Counted from the stretch's first letter, positions 8,243-18,240 are shown. The stretch is 64,000 nucleotides of DNA from Skermanella aerolata KACC 11604 (GCF_000936425.1 NZ_AVFK01000003.1:186001-250000), one strand, 5' to 3'. Notes: a model not told the origin generated them from the letters alone. Numbers and translations: made by a program.

Positions 8243-8853
8243 GACGGCTCGACCTCCCTGTGCTGTAGGGTCGCGATGACGTGCTCGGTCGAGAACATGC
8301 AGATCAGCACGCCCGCCAGCACGACCGGGATGTATTGGACGCCCTGCGACAGGCCATGCAGCGTCGGCATGCTGTACTCCCAGACCGACATCATGATTTC
8401 CCAGCCGTAGATGACCATCGTCAGCGCGAAGACGATCGTCAGGCAGTGGATGATGATCTCGCAGACGCGCTGCGCGCGTTCGGGCAGCAGGACCACCAGC
8501 GATTCCATGCCGATGTGCCCCGCGTCGCGGACGCCGGCCGCGGCCCCCAGCATCGTGACCCAGATGACCAGCAGCAAGGCGGTGCTTTCCGCCCAGACCG
8601 GGGTGTCGTTCAGCACGTAGCGGCCAAACACCTGCCACACCACCGAGGCGACGATGCCGAACAGCCCGGCGACCGCCAGCTTCATGCACAAGCGGCTGAT
8701 TACGGCATTGACGGGCGTCAGGATCGGGATGGCCGCCTTCCGGATCGTCGAAGGCGTGCCCGGCACGCCTTCGAGTTCACCGTCGGGGCGGCTCGGAACG
8801 ATCACCCCCGTATGAGGGGTCATCGTTCCAGGGACCACCGTGTTCCGAGCCAT
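8233..8853 (-). CDS. dctQ: TRAP transporter small permease, DctQ family
   Basis: The 206-residue protein has four hydrophobic helices after a roughly 45-residue polar N-terminal extension. The family motif WQVFGRYVLNDTPVWAEST lies between the first two helices. Its start overlaps the last base of the DctP stop codon (TAATG) and its end overlaps DctM by 10 bp, showing tight translational coupling. The long polar N-terminus is somewhat unusual; a shorter start at an internal methionine cannot be excluded. Confidence 0.9.
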   Translation of the reverse strand: MARNTVVPGTMTPHTGVIVPSRPDGELEGVPGTPSTIRKAAIPILTPVNAVISRLCMKLAVAGLFGIVASVVWQVFGRYVLNDTPVWAESTALLLVIWVTMLGAAAGVRDAGHIGMESLVVLLPERAQRVCEIIIHCLTIVFALTMVIYGWEIMMSVWEYSMPTLHGLSQGVQYIPVVLAGVLICMFSTEHVIATLQHREVEPSWH

Positions 8854-9842
8854 TACTTCTGGGCCATGGCGCGGTTGGCCAGATCCTTCAGTTTATCGTC
8901 GCTCAGGAACTTGTCGTAGACCGGCTTCATGGTCTCCTGGAAGGCAGCCTTGTCGACATCGGTGACGATGGTGGCGCCGCCGGCGACGACGTCGGCCTTG
9001 GCCTTCGCCTGACGCTCGTCCCAGAGCTGGCGCATGTAGGGGACGGACTCCTTGGCCGCCTTGCGGATGGTCGCCTGCTCTTCCGCCGACAGCCCGTCCC
9101 AGATCTTCTTGGAGAACACCAGCACTTCCGGCGCCATCGAGTGCTCGGTCACGCTGTAGAACTTCGCCGCTTCGAAGTGGCGGAACGACTGGAACGAGGA
9201 ATAGTTGTTCTCCGCCGCATCGACCAGACCGGTCTTCAACGCGGTGTAGACTTCCGCCGCCGGCATCGGCGTCGCGTTTGCGCCCATGGCGCCCAGGATC
9301 GCGACCCACAGGTCGGACTGCTGCACGCGGATCTTCATGCCCTTGACGTCGGCCGGGGAATGAACCGCCTTCTTCGCGTAGATCGAGCGCGAACCGCTGT
9401 CGTAGAACGCCAGCCCGATGAAGCCGGCCTTCTCGAACGAAGCCAGGATCTCGTCGCCGATCGGACCGTCCAGCACGGCGCGCATATGCGCTTCGTCGCG
9501 GAACAGGAACGGCATCGACGGCACCAGCGTTTCCGGCACGATGTTGTGGAAAGCGGCGGTGTTGACGCGGACCATGTCCAGCCCGCCGATCTTGACCTGC
9601 TCGACCGTGTCCTTCTCCGACCCCAGCGCGCTGTCGCCGAACACCTTGATGCCGTACTTGCCGTCGGTCGCCTTCTTGACCAACTCGCCGGCATAGACGA
9701 CCGCCTTGACGGTCGGGTAATCCTTGGGGTGAACGTCGGCGGAGCGGAAGTCGCGCGCGATGGCAGCGCTACCAATTGCGGAACCGAACGTCAGCGCGGT
9801 CGCCATCAGCAGGCCGGCCAGGAACTTCTTGTTCACCTTCAT
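8853..9842 (-). CDS. dctP: TRAP transporter solute-binding protein, DctP family
   Basis: The 329-residue protein has a signal peptide ([19 protein letters not shown], cut after the AIA region). The DctP fold is shown by [20 protein letters not shown] and [11 protein letters not shown], where the Arg is the residue that pairs with the substrate carboxylate in this family. [12 protein letters not shown] forms the remaining pocket region. It is the first gene of the uronate import and conversion operon. Relatives bind galacturonate or glucuronate; here an unsaturated or 4-deoxy uronate is equally plausible. Confidence 0.92.
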   Translation of the reverse strand: MKVNKKFLAGLLMATALTFGSAIGSAAIARDFRSADVHPKDYPTVKAVVYAGELVKKATDGKYGIKVFGDSALGSEKDTVEQVKIGGLDMVRVNTAAFHNIVPETLVPSMPFLFRDEAHMRAVLDGPIGDEILASFEKAGFIGLAFYDSGSRSIYAKKAVHSPADVKGMKIRVQQSDLWVAILGAMGANATPMPAAEVYTALKTGLVDAAENNYSSFQSFRHFEAAKFYSVTEHSMAPEVLVFSKKIWDGLSAEEQATIRKAAKESVPYMRQLWDERQAKAKADVVAGGATIVTDVDKAAFQETMKPVYDKFLSDDKLKDLANRAMAQK

Positions 9843-10030
9843 TGGGTCATTCCTCCAGAGAATACGGACGTGTCTTGAGGGTCGGGAAAATCCCGCGCCG
9901 GCAGTCTCGTCAGGGAGGAAAAGTGATGTTTCCGGGACGTGAGGGTCATTGCCCTTCTGCGCGCCTGAAACGCTGTCTTCCTCCCCGTATAGGCGGGCTC
10001 ATTATCGCTACGGCCCGTTTCGTGCCCTCA

Positions 10031-10044
10031 ATATACTAATATAT
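10031..10044. promoter_or_regulatory. candidate operator upstream of the uronate operon
   Basis: The 14-base sequence ATATACTAATATAT is palindromic except for one symmetric pair and stands out in GC-rich surroundings, about 190 bp before the dctP start. GntR/FCD proteins bind short AT-flanked palindromes, and the operon contains such a regulator. The link is inference. It may equally be part of a -10 region. Confidence 0.35.
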
Positions 10045-10151
10045 TTGTTTGCTCGGCAAGAAGAATTTTATGGCAAACACGCATGCAAAAGGATGCTCGC
10101 GACCGCATCGATCGACGACCCCGGCGGCTAAGGTGTGGATAGCCCATGGAG

Positions 10152-10181
10152 AAAACCCCGCCGCCCTAAAGGGCAGCGGGG
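10152..10181 (-). terminator. Rho-independent terminator of the S-layer gene
   Basis: On the minus strand a GC-rich hairpin (arms CCCCGCTGCCCT and AGGGCGGCGGGG with a two-base loop) is followed directly by TTTTCT. It lies about 55 bp past the stop of the S-layer gene. A strong terminator fits a highly expressed surface protein. Confidence 0.85.
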
Positions 10182-10235
10182 TCCTGTCTCACCTCGTCAT
10201 TTGGATTTCCGGAAGATACCGGGCCGGGATCGACC

Positions 10236-13200
10236 TTAAGCCAGCGTCAGGGAGCCGGAAGTGGTTGCGACGGCGGCGAAGGTCGCCGACGCCAGATCCA
10301 CCACGCCGACCAGTTTCACGACGGAGTCGACGCCGTTCTGATACGTGGCCGAGTTGCTGTTGTCCTCCACGATAAAGGTGTTGCTGTTGTACTGGAACCA
10401 GGCGAGGTTGGAGTTGGTGCTGTTGTCGCCGGAGGCGTTCACCGCCGCATCCAGGTAGTCCTGAAACACCGCCGTATCCGCCAGGCTGATCTTGGCCGAA
10501 GTGAAAGTGCTTGTGCCGCTGGTCTGACCGCTGTCGGTGAAGACCAGCCTGAGGCCGGCATGGGCATCGGTGATCGCGCTGTAGGAGTTTCCGTTGGTCG
10601 CCACGCTGCTGAACGTCACCACATCGGCGCCTGTGCCGGTGGTGATGGTGTTGACGCCGCTGCCTACGGTTACGGTGTCAACGCCGGTGCCGCCGGTATA
10701 GGTATTGTTGCCGGTGGTCGCCGTGAAGGCATTGGCTCCGTTGCCCAAGTCCACGGTGTTGTTGCCGGTCGTCAACGTCACCGTGTCTGCTCCGGTTCCA
10801 CCCGTGACGGTGTGGTTCCCGGTGGTGCTTGTCAGCGTGTTGGTGCCGTTGCCAAGGTCGATCACGTTGGCCTTGCCGTTGCTGGCCGTGACCGCATCGT
10901 TGCCCGAACCGCCGGTGTAGGTGACGACGCCGCCGGTCGCGGCACTGAAATTGACCGTGTTGGTGCCGGTGGCGCTGCCCTTGATGGTGGCGGCCGAAGT
11001 CAGGGCGCCCGAGGTGTAGGTGAAACCGCCGAGCGTGATGCCGCTGGCATCCACCGTGGTCGCGGCCGTGCTGGTCGCCGTCAGCGTCAACCCGGCATTG
11101 CCGCCGACCGTGATCGTCTTGACCGAGTTGCCCAGGAGCGTGACGGAGTCGTTGAAGGTGCCGCTCGGCGTTGCCTGGGTGTCGGCGGTCGTGATCGCGA
11201 AGGTCTCTACGCCGGATGCGGTGATCCCGGTCGAGGCGAAGGCGACGCCGGCGCCCGAACCGTCGGTCAGGAGCAGGTTGACCTTATCGGACGCGCCGGC
11301 GGTGAAGGCGGAGTTGCCGATCGTGTAGGCGGTGCCGGCACCGTTCAGGACCAGCGTCCCGTCGCTGGGCAGGTTGCTCAGCGTCAGGCCGTTGCCGCCC
11401 GACGTGGTGACGTGGTTGAAGTCGCCGAGAACCGACAGGTCGATCGTCTGGTTGGTGGCGCCGGTCAGGATGACGCGTTCGAACCCGGTCACGATGCCGG
11501 CGAACGTGCCGGAACCCGAGGCTGTCGCGGCAAGGGCCGCCGTCATGGTCAGGGTATCGGTACCCTCGCCGCCGGCCAGGGCGGCGGTCGGGGTGCTGCT
11601 GTTCCCCAATGTGAGCGTATCGTCGCCGGCCCCCAGCGAAATCGCCTTGCCCGGGGTCGCCGCCGACAATGTCACCTTGTCTATGCCGGCGCCGCCGGTG
11701 AAGGTCGCCTTGGAGGCGTCGATCGTAACCGTCGACGTGCCGGTCGTCGCCGACGTGTCGACGGCGGTCACGGTGGCGCCGGAGAAGTCGGCCGTGACGC
11801 CGGCGGCGCCGCTGACCGCAACCGTGGACAGGGCGGTCATGCCGGCCGTGGAGGTCAGCGCCAGGCCATGCGTGCCCGCGACCGTCAGGGTGGACATCGC
11901 GCCGGTGGTGATGTTGGCGAGGGTCGAGTTCTTGGTCGCCGTGGTGACGTTCAGGGTCGTGTAGATGTCGGCGTCGTCCAGGGTGCCGCCGGTCTGGCCG
12001 TTGAGCGTCAGGGCCAGGGTCTTGTTGGTGGCGGTGGTCAGGCCGCTGTTGTCGATGATGATGTTGCCGGAGCCGTTGGCCAAATGCAGGTCGGTCAAGG
12101 CGTTGTCGGCGATCGAGAGGGTCGTGAAGCCGTTGACGTTGACGGATGTGATCGTACCGGCCGCGGTGGTGCTGCCGGAATTGACGTCGGTGATCGATAC
12201 CGAGTTGGCGGTGATCCCGGCGACCGTTGCCGACGCGGTGGCGGCGGCGGTCGAGGTGACGGTGACGGCGGTGGTCGAGGCGCCGCCGGTGACGGCAACC
12301 GCGCCGTTCGTCTGTGTCGTGTTGACGGCGTTGGACGCGGTCTGTGTGATATCGACAGTGGTGCCGCCCTTGACGGTGATGGCACCGGCGCTAGCGGCGC
12401 CGGTGGTGGCGCGGCTGACCATGACGGCGCCGGTCGGCGCGGTGGTGGTGCCGACCGTGATAGCGCCGGTGGTCGCACCCGTCGACGTCACGGAAACGGC
12501 GGCTCCCCCATTGACGGTAATGGCACCTGCCGCCTGGGCGCTGTCGGTGACCGTCACGGCGGTGGTTCCGGCAGCGACGATGCTGCCCGAGGCATTGCCG
12601 CCGACTTCGGTGACCGTCAGGCTGTTGAGGCCGGTCCAGCCGGAGACATCGGCGCTGACGGTCTGGGCGGAAGCAAGCTTGGCCGTTTCCACGTTCGAGA
12701 CGGTCGTCGTCGAGGAAACAGCGATCGCATCGGTATCGGTAACGTTCAGGGTGTCGGTGCCGCCGGCTCCGTCGATGCTGTCGAGGGCCGACAGGCCGCC
12801 GGCGACGATCGACTTGATCGTGTCGTTGCCTGCGGTGCCCGCGACGTCGTCGATCCCGCTGGTCAGCGTAAATGTCTGGCCGGCAGGCTGCGGCACGTAG
12901 TCGTTCAGGCTACCGGAGTAATCCTCCGTCCCCTTGCCGGCGTTGTCCAGGAATGTGGACACCGACGATGCGGTGGAATTCTTAAACTCCTGAGACTCGG
13001 AGAAACCCGCCAGGATCTTGGCGGCGCTCAGGCCGGAATTGACCCAGTTGGACAGACCGGCGGCATCCGGTGCCCGGCCTAGGACCTGATAATAGAGCGA
13101 GGTGACGAAAGCCTCGCTGACCGAGTTGCTGCCGTAGCGGTTGAGGAATTCCTGGGAGTTGGCGAAACCGTCGGCGATCGCTTCCATCGACAGGCCGGAA

Positions 13201-13436
13201 TTGACCCAGTTCTTGAGACCGCCTTGGTCCGGCACCCGGCCGAAGGCCGCCTGATACATGCGGATCACGGCGTGGACGTTCTGTCCTTCCGACGAGTTGA
13301 TGAAGGCTTGGCGAACCTGCTCCATCGTCAGCGCGCCCGAATTCACCGGCGCTTCCCAGCCGCGCACTTCATCGTCGGAAGCGTCGCGCTGAAGGATATT
13401 CAAGTAGCACGATTTGATATCAGTGAAATTTGACAC
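10236..13436 (-). CDS. RsaA-like S-layer protein with N-terminal DUF4214 repeats
   Basis: The protein has 1066 residues when started at the GTG with AGAGGCGA seven bases upstream; a TTG 45 bp earlier has no such site. Residues about 10-165 hold three DUF4214-like units (ILQRDASDDEVRGW, AAFGRVPDQGGLKNWV, VLGRAPDAAGLSNWV). The middle is a Thr/Ala/Gly/Val-rich beta repeat region. The last 250 residues carry RTX-like GGTGADTV and GGSGNDAV calcium-binding motifs. The C-terminus runs YLDAA, WFQYNSNTFIVEDNSNSATY, VVKLVGVVDL, then LTLA, the same order and wording as the secretion end of Caulobacter RsaA (1026 residues). It should be exported by a type I system and crystallise on the cell surface. No rsaD/E/F-like exporter is nearby. 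Confidence 0.85.
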   Translation of the reverse strand: MSNFTDIKSCYLNILQRDASDDEVRGWEAPVNSGALTMEQVRQAFINSSEGQNVHAVIRMYQAAFGRVPDQGGLKNWVNSGLSMEAIADGFANSQEFLNRYGSNSVSEAFVTSLYYQVLGRAPDAAGLSNWVNSGLSAAKILAGFSESQEFKNSTASSVSTFLDNAGKGTEDYSGSLNDYVPQPAGQTFTLTSGIDDVAGTAGNDTIKSIVAGGLSALDSIDGAGGTDTLNVTDTDAIAVSSTTTVSNVETAKLASAQTVSADVSGWTGLNSLTVTEVGGNASGSIVAAGTTAVTVTDSAQAAGAITVNGGAAVSVTSTGATTGAITVGTTTAPTGAVMVSRATTGAASAGAITVKGGTTVDITQTASNAVNTTQTNGAVAVTGGASTTAVTVTSTAAATASATVAGITANSVSITDVNSGSTTAAGTITSVNVNGFTTLSIADNALTDLHLANGSGNIIIDNSGLTTATNKTLALTLNGQTGGTLDDADIYTTLNVTTATKNSTLANITTGAMSTLTVAGTHGLALTSTAGMTALSTVAVSGAAGVTADFSGATVTAVDTSATTGTSTVTIDASKATFTGGAGIDKVTLSAATPGKAISLGAGDDTLTLGNSSTPTAALAGGEGTDTLTMTAALAATASGSGTFAGIVTGFERVILTGATNQTIDLSVLGDFNHVTTSGGNGLTLSNLPSDGTLVLNGAGTAYTIGNSAFTAGASDKVNLLLTDGSGAGVAFASTGITASGVETFAITTADTQATPSGTFNDSVTLLGNSVKTITVGGNAGLTLTATSTAATTVDASGITLGGFTYTSGALTSAATIKGSATGTNTVNFSAATGGVVTYTGGSGNDAVTASNGKANVIDLGNGTNTLTSTTGNHTVTGGTGADTVTLTTGNNTVDLGNGANAFTATTGNNTYTGGTGVDTVTVGSGVNTITTGTGADVVTFSSVATNGNSYSAITDAHAGLRLVFTDSGQTSGTSTFTSAKISLADTAVFQDYLDAAVNASGDNSTNSNLAWFQYNSNTFIVEDNSNSATYQNGVDSVVKLVGVVDLASATFAAVATTSGSLTLA

Positions 13437-13876
13437 GATTTCGCCTCTTGGACTTGTTATTATAAAGTTTGAATGAAACAATTCGGAGATGGATTGCCAT
13501 CTCCTCTCCGCCTAACCTGGATGAAACTCCAGGTCCGGAGGAGGTCGGCATTCGGACGGCAGGCAGTTCGCCGCACGAATGTCGAAGGCGCCGATCTCGG
13601 CGGCGCCTTCGACATTCGTGCGATTCCCGGAGTGTCATCGCCGGAAAGACTTGGTCTGATGGTCGATTCTGCCTTGGAGTTCAGGTTGACGATGACGAGT
13701 ACTATCTGGCATGGGATCGAACATCCGAGCTGCGAGGAAACGGCCTTTGTAACTATGTCGTTCGCCAATTCTTAGCGAAAAAGATTAATTTTTTATTAGA
13801 TTTGTAAATATCTGATTTTTCTGGGCAAGTTTGGGAAATCAGGAAACGCCTCGGCGTCCCATGAAGGAGATTGGCA
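13437..13876. other. divergent intergenic region with a strong hairpin and AT-rich promoter zone
   Basis: This 440-bp region separates the S-layer gene (leftward) from the PliG-like gene (rightward). It holds a perfect 21-bp stem-loop at 13572-13622. Bases 13770-13830 are very AT-rich and are a natural place for promoters in both directions. No protein was recognised in it. Confidence 0.65.
13572..13622. repeat. perfect 21-bp stem-loop in the S-layer leader
   Basis: Bases 13572-13592 and 13602-13622 are exact reverse complements separated by nine bases. On the minus strand the stem lies about 135 bases before the S-layer GTG. No run of T follows on either strand, so it does not look like an ordinary terminator. 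It could protect or regulate a long-lived S-layer mRNA, or bind a protein as DNA. Confidence 0.75.
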
Positions 13877-14290
13877 ATGAAGCCGAATGCGGCTGTCTCG
13901 TTCGTCGTCTGCGTGCTGCTGGCAGCAAGTTTCCCGGTTGAGGCTGGGGAAACGCAAAAGACGGTGCGATTCGCCAAGGGCAAGTCCTCGGCAACCATGA
14001 CGGACTCGATAAAAGGCGACACCTCCATCGCCTACATGCTGAACGCCAGGGCCGGGCAGGTCATGTCGGTCCTGTTCTCGCCCGGGAACACCAGTTGCTA
14101 CATGAACGTGTCCGAACCGGGGGCCGATTCGGCCGTCCATATCGGCTCGTCCGCCGGCAACGAATATGCGGCCAACCTTGCCGCCAGCGGCGACTACAGG
14201 ATCCAGGTCTACCTGATGCGCAACGCCGCGCGACGCAACGAGACATGCAAGTTTTCCATTACCTTCGAGGTGACGGGCGGCAGCATGTGA
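13877..14290 (+). CDS. PliG-like periplasmic lysozyme-inhibitor family protein
   Basis: The 137-residue protein starts at the ATG with AAGGAGA six bases upstream; an in-frame TTG two codons earlier is less likely. It has a signal peptide ending at VEAGE. The mature part reads [19 protein letters not shown], then [28 protein letters not shown]. This follows the E. coli PliG (YcgK) plan of FRKGHSSA, SGKYELRVLQTRNDARKNK. PliG proteins block g-type (goose-type) lysozyme in the periplasm. Two cysteines could form a disulfide. Its neighbour across the divergent promoter is the S-layer gene, so both serve the envelope. The match is from motif memory, not a search. Confidence 0.65.
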   Translation: MKPNAAVSFVVCVLLAASFPVEAGETQKTVRFAKGKSSATMTDSIKGDTSIAYMLNARAGQVMSVLFSPGNTSCYMNVSEPGADSAVHIGSSAGNEYAANLAASGDYRIQVYLMRNAARRNETCKFSITFEVTGGSM

Positions 14291-14333
14291 CCGCAATCCC
14301 GACCCGCAGAAGACGACTCAAGGGAAGACGACG

Positions 14334-14732
14334 ATGGAAATCAAGAGAAGCGGATCGCAGCCATCGGGCAAGGGACCGGCGGACTGGTTCACCGGCGCCG
14401 TCCGGATCGACCCGCTGTTCAGCCCGCCCGATCCAGCCCGGGTCGCAGGCGCCTGCGTCACGTTCGAACCCGGCGCCCGCACCGCCTGGCATACCCATCC
14501 ACTCGGCCAGACCCTCGTCGTGACCGCCGGCTGCGGCTGGACGCAGCGCGAGGGCGGACCTGTCGAGGAGATCCGCCCCGGCGACGTCGTCTGGTTCCCA
14601 CCGGGAGAGAAGCACTGGCACGGAGCCACCGCCACCACCGGCATGACCCACATCGCGATCCAGGAAAAGCTCGACGGCAAGGCCGTCGACTGGCTGGAAC
14701 AGGTATCCGACGACCAATACCGGCTGGCCTGA
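14334..14732 (+). CDS. small cupin-domain protein
   Basis: The 132-residue protein has both cupin motifs. The first is [19 protein letters not shown], with two His and a downstream Gly-rich turn, and the second is [17 protein letters not shown], with a metal-binding His. The family includes quercetin-dioxygenase-like and carboxymuconolactone-associated cupins of unknown substrate. It lies 43 bp after the PliG-like gene on the same strand and converges on the DASS transporter gene with a 4-bp gap. No specific reaction can be assigned. Confidence 0.8.
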   Translation: MEIKRSGSQPSGKGPADWFTGAVRIDPLFSPPDPARVAGACVTFEPGARTAWHTHPLGQTLVVTAGCGWTQREGGPVEEIRPGDVVWFPPGEKHWHGATATTGMTHIAIQEKLDGKAVDWLEQVSDDQYRLA

Positions 14733-14736
14733 CCGC

Positions 14737-16269
14737 TCAGCCGACCCGGAACAGCGTGCCGACCGCCAGATACGTCAGGCCGGTGATCAGGACCGTGCTG
14801 ATCAGGTTCAGGTAAAGGCCGGCCTTCGCCATGTCGGCCACGGTCAGGTTGCCGCTGCCGTAGACGATGGCATTGGGAGGAGTCGCCACCGGCAGCATGA
14901 AGGCGCAGGACGCCGCCAGCGCCACCGGGACCGTCAGCATGAACGGGTCCATGCCGATGCCGACCGCAACCGATCCGACCAGCGGCAGGAAAGCCGCCGC
15001 CGTCGCGGTGTTGCTGGTCAGCTCGGTCAGGAAGATGACGGCCAGCGTCGCGACCAGCATTACCAGGATGACCGGCCACGTGCTGAGCAGGCTCAGCATC
15101 TCGCCCAGCCATTCGGCGAGGCCGCTGTCCGAGATCGCCGACGCTAGCGACAGCCCACCGCCGAACAGCAGCAGCACGCCCCACGGCAGCTTGCGGGCGG
15201 TGTCCCAATCCATCAGGAAGCCGCCCCGATCCGATCCGGACGGGATCAGGAACAGCACGACCGCCGCCGCCATCGCGACCACCGTGTCGTCGATGCCGGG
15301 AACGAAGTCCGAGAGCAGGGGCCGCAGTATCCAGGTCGCCGCCGTGACGACGAAGACGGTCCCGACCAGCTTCTCCGGCCTGGTCATCGGCCCCAGATTG
15401 GCGATCTCACCGCTGACGGCGCTCATCGCGCCCTTGATCGCCCCGGCGGGCGTCGGGAACACGATCTTGGTCAGCAGCAGCCATGTCAGAGCCAGCATGA
15501 CCACGACCAGCGGCACGCCGACCACCATCCACTGGGCGAATCCGATCTCCACCTGATATGTCCGTGACATATAGGCAGCCAGCAGCGCGTTGGGAGGCGT
15601 GCCGATCAGCGTCGCCAAGCCGCCGATGCTGGCTCCGTAGGCCACCGCCAGCAGCAGCGAAACGGCGAAGTTCCGCCGCCCGGCACCCTGTCCGTCCTGG
15701 TTCCGGTCGCGCTCGACCAGCGCTATCACCGACAGCGCGACCGGCAGCATCATCACCGCCGTCGCGGTGTTGCTGACCCACATGCTGAGGAACGCGGTCG
15801 CCAGCATGAACCCGCCGACCAGCCGCGCCGGCTCGGTGCCGACCCACGAAATGATGGTCAGCGCGATGCGCCGGTGCAGGTTCCAGCGTTGCAGCCCAAG
15901 CCCCAGCACGAACCCGCCGAGAAACAGGAAGATCAGCGGATCGGCATAGGGGGACGCTGCTTCGCGCGTCGTCGCCACCCCCAGCAGCGGGAACAGGACC
16001 AGCGGCACCACGGCGGTGGCGGCCAACGGCAGGGCTTCGGTCACCCACCAGGCCGCCATCAGCACGGCGACCGCCGCCACGGTCCAGGCCTCGTCGGACA
16101 TGCCGGCGGGAGCGGGAAGCATCAGCATGACCACGAACAGCAGGAACCCCGCCGCGATTCCCATGAACGGACGGCCGATCGGTGCTTTCCCGATCTGCCC
16201 GTCGGCCGCACCGGGAGCGGTGTCACCGGGGCCTGCCGTGGTTGCGGCCTTTCCTTCGGATGTCGCCAT
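14737..16269 (-). CDS. DASS/SLC13-family sodium:dicarboxylate or sulfate symporter
   Basis: The protein has about 510 residues from MATSEGKAATT, with an ATG seven codons upstream at 16290 as an alternative; GGAGGAA precedes the chosen start at a slightly long spacing. It has about a dozen hydrophobic segments and the paired family motifs SNTATAVMMLPVAL and TSNTATAAAFLPLVG, the Ser-Asn-Thr sodium and substrate clamps. The family brings C4-dicarboxylates, citrate or sulfate into the cell with Na+. It is monocistronic and diverges from the lactate permease gene, so both carriers of organic acids may share a control region at 16291-16452. Confidence 0.88.
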   Translation of the reverse strand: MATSEGKAATTAGPGDTAPGAADGQIGKAPIGRPFMGIAAGFLLFVVMLMLPAPAGMSDEAWTVAAVAVLMAAWWVTEALPLAATAVVPLVLFPLLGVATTREAASPYADPLIFLFLGGFVLGLGLQRWNLHRRIALTIISWVGTEPARLVGGFMLATAFLSMWVSNTATAVMMLPVALSVIALVERDRNQDGQGAGRRNFAVSLLLAVAYGASIGGLATLIGTPPNALLAAYMSRTYQVEIGFAQWMVVGVPLVVVMLALTWLLLTKIVFPTPAGAIKGAMSAVSGEIANLGPMTRPEKLVGTVFVVTAATWILRPLLSDFVPGIDDTVVAMAAAVVLFLIPSGSDRGGFLMDWDTARKLPWGVLLLFGGGLSLASAISDSGLAEWLGEMLSLLSTWPVILVMLVATLAVIFLTELTSNTATAAAFLPLVGSVAVGIGMDPFMLTVPVALAASCAFMLPVATPPNAIVYGSGNLTVADMAKAGLYLNLISTVLITGLTYLAVGTLFRVG

Positions 16270-16452
16270 TGTTCCGGTTTCCTCCAGCATTCTTGAAAGG
16301 CGAAAGGCGCGGGAGTCGTTTCCCGCACCCGGCCTATTTGTGCGTGGAGGAGCAAAAATCGATCATCATGTGCTGAACTGGCCGCCTCGAGATCCATATA
16401 GGGCGCCGGTCAAAACAAAAACCAAGATAACGGGGAGCACTGGGAAAGCCTT

Positions 16453-18234
16453 ATGGCCCAAAGTCTGCTGTTCTTACTGGCATTGATGCCGATTGTCATT
16501 GTCTTCGTCCTGCTGGTGGCGCTTCGCCGGTCCGCCAAGCTGACGATGGCCATCGCTTATGCTGCGACCGCCCTGATTGCCCTGACGCTGTGGGGCACCC
16601 CGATCGAGACCGTGATGGGAGCCTCGGTCAACGGTCTGGTGACGGCGGTCAATGTCCTCTACATCGTGTTCGGGGCCATCCTGCTGCTCTATACGCTCGA
16701 AGAGAGCGGAGCGATCAGCCGTATCCGGCAAGGTTTCACGTCGATCTCGCCCGACCGCCGCGTCCAGGCCATCCTGATCGCTTGGCTGTTCGGCTCCCTG
16801 GTCGAAGGCGCCTCCGGATTCGGCACCCCGGCTGCGATCGCGGCGCCGCTGCTGGTCGCCATCGGGTTTCCCGCCATGGCGGCGGTGCTGGCGGCCCTCA
16901 TCATCCAGAGCACGCCGGTTTCGTTCGGTGCCGTCGGAACGCCGATCCTGCTCGGCGTCAACACGGGTCTGGCGAACCAGGAGGTGGTCACCAGCACGAT
17001 CGCACCGATGGCGTTCAGCGATTATCTGGTCCACATCGCCGTCAACGTCGCGATGGTCCACGCACTGGTCGGATTCCTGATCCCGCTGATCATGGTCGCG
17101 ATGATCACCCGGTTCTTCGGGCCGAACCGCAGCTTCGCCGAGGGCTTCGCCGCCTGGAAGTTCGCCCTTTTCGCCGGCATCGCCTTCACCGTGCCCTACT
17201 ATCTGGTGGCTGCCGCCTTCGGGCCCGAATTTCCGTCGCTGATCGGCGCCATGATCGGCCTCGCGATCGTGATCCCGGCGGCAAGGCGCGGCCTCTTCCT
17301 GCCGCGCGAGGTCTTCGACTTCGGTCCCCGCAAGAACTGGGAGGAGCGCTGGGTCGGAACCCTGGAACAGTCCCAGCAAACGGCTGAGCACGAGCAGCCG
17401 ATGTCGCTCCTGAAGGCATGGACGCCCTATCTGATGGTCGCCCTGCTCCTGATCGCGACCCGCACGATCGCACCGCTCAAGAGCTTCCTGACCTCTCCCG
17501 AGATGACGCTGAGCCTGACCAACCTGTTCGGTTCCGGCATCTCCGCCTCCTCTCAGCCGCTCTATCTGCCCGGCACGGTGTTCGTCCTGGTGTCGCTGTT
17601 CGCGTTCTTCTTCCAGGGCATGGGCAAGGGCGGCAGCTACCGCAGGGTCTGGTCGCTCTCGGGCAGCACGATGATCAAGGCGGCGCCGGCACTGCTTCTG
17701 GCCGTGCCGATGGTCCAGGTCTTCATCAACTCCGCGTCCACCGACTACCTCAGCATGCCGCTCGTGCTCGCCGGCGGCGTTTCCGCCGTCTCGGGCGAGT
17801 TCTGGCCCCTCGTTTCGCCCATCGTCGGAGCGCTCGGCGCCTTTATCGCCGGGTCGAACACGGTGAGCAACATGATGTTCTCGCTGTTCCAGTTCTCGAC
17901 GGCGATCAATATCGGTCTCGCTTCCGCCGGCGCCGCCCTGGTGGTGACCTTGCAGGCGGTAGGTGGTGCTGCCGGCAACATGATCTGCGTCCACAACGTC
18001 GTGGCCGCCTCCGCCACCGTCGGTCTGGTCAACCGCGAGGGCGACCTGATCCGCATGGCCCTGCTGCCGATGATCTACTACGTGGTCCAGGCCGGCCTGA
18101 TCGGCATGGCCCTGATCGCCGGCGGCCTGAACCTCTGGTGGATCGGCGCCGTCGTCTGGCCGATCGCCTGCCTCCTGGCGATGCGCAACTCGCCAAGCGG
18201 TAAGCCCGCCGTCGCGGTTTCGGCGGCGCATTGA
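16453..18234 (+). CDS. lctP: L-lactate permease family transporter
   Basis: The 593-residue membrane protein has over a dozen helices and the LctP/LldP family blocks [35 protein letters not shown] and [11 protein letters not shown]. It is a proton-coupled carrier for lactate and related 2-hydroxy acids such as glycolate. No lactate dehydrogenase gene is adjacent, so the substrate stays at family level. It is followed by a clear terminator and appears to be a single-gene unit. Confidence 0.9.
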   Translation: MAQSLLFLLALMPIVIVFVLLVALRRSAKLTMAIAYAATALIALTLWGTPIETVMGASVNGLVTAVNVLYIVFGAILLLYTLEESGAISRIRQGFTSISPDRRVQAILIAWLFGSLVEGASGFGTPAAIAAPLLVAIGFPAMAAVLAALIIQSTPVSFGAVGTPILLGVNTGLANQEVVTSTIAPMAFSDYLVHIAVNVAMVHALVGFLIPLIMVAMITRFFGPNRSFAEGFAAWKFALFAGIAFTVPYYLVAAAFGPEFPSLIGAMIGLAIVIPAARRGLFLPREVFDFGPRKNWEERWVGTLEQSQQTAEHEQPMSLLKAWTPYLMVALLLIATRTIAPLKSFLTSPEMTLSLTNLFGSGISASSQPLYLPGTVFVLVSLFAFFFQGMGKGGSYRRVWSLSGSTMIKAAPALLLAVPMVQVFINSASTDYLSMPLVLAGGVSAVSGEFWPLVSPIVGALGAFIAGSNTVSNMMFSLFQFSTAINIGLASAGAALVVTLQAVGGAAGNMICVHNVVAASATVGLVNREGDLIRMALLPMIYYVVQAGLIGMALIAGGLNLWWIGAVVWPIACLLAMRNSPSGKPAVAVSAAH

Positions 18235-18240
18235 TCGACT

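Larger units (their letters stand above)
9843..10235. other. intergenic region between the uronate operon and the S-layer gene
   Basis: This 393-bp gap holds the promoter side of dctP and the terminator of the S-layer gene, both read leftward. It contains an AT-rich near-palindrome at 10031-10044 and a terminator hairpin at 10152-10181. No coding frame looks real. Confidence 0.7.

Noticed and set aside
10560-13082. 840-codon open frame on the plus strand opposite the S-layer gene
   Set aside because: It mirrors the repetitive GC-rich S-layer gene, is full of Arg/Gly/Val low-complexity sequence and has no start context. The minus-strand frame has recognisable DUF4214 and RsaA-like parts.
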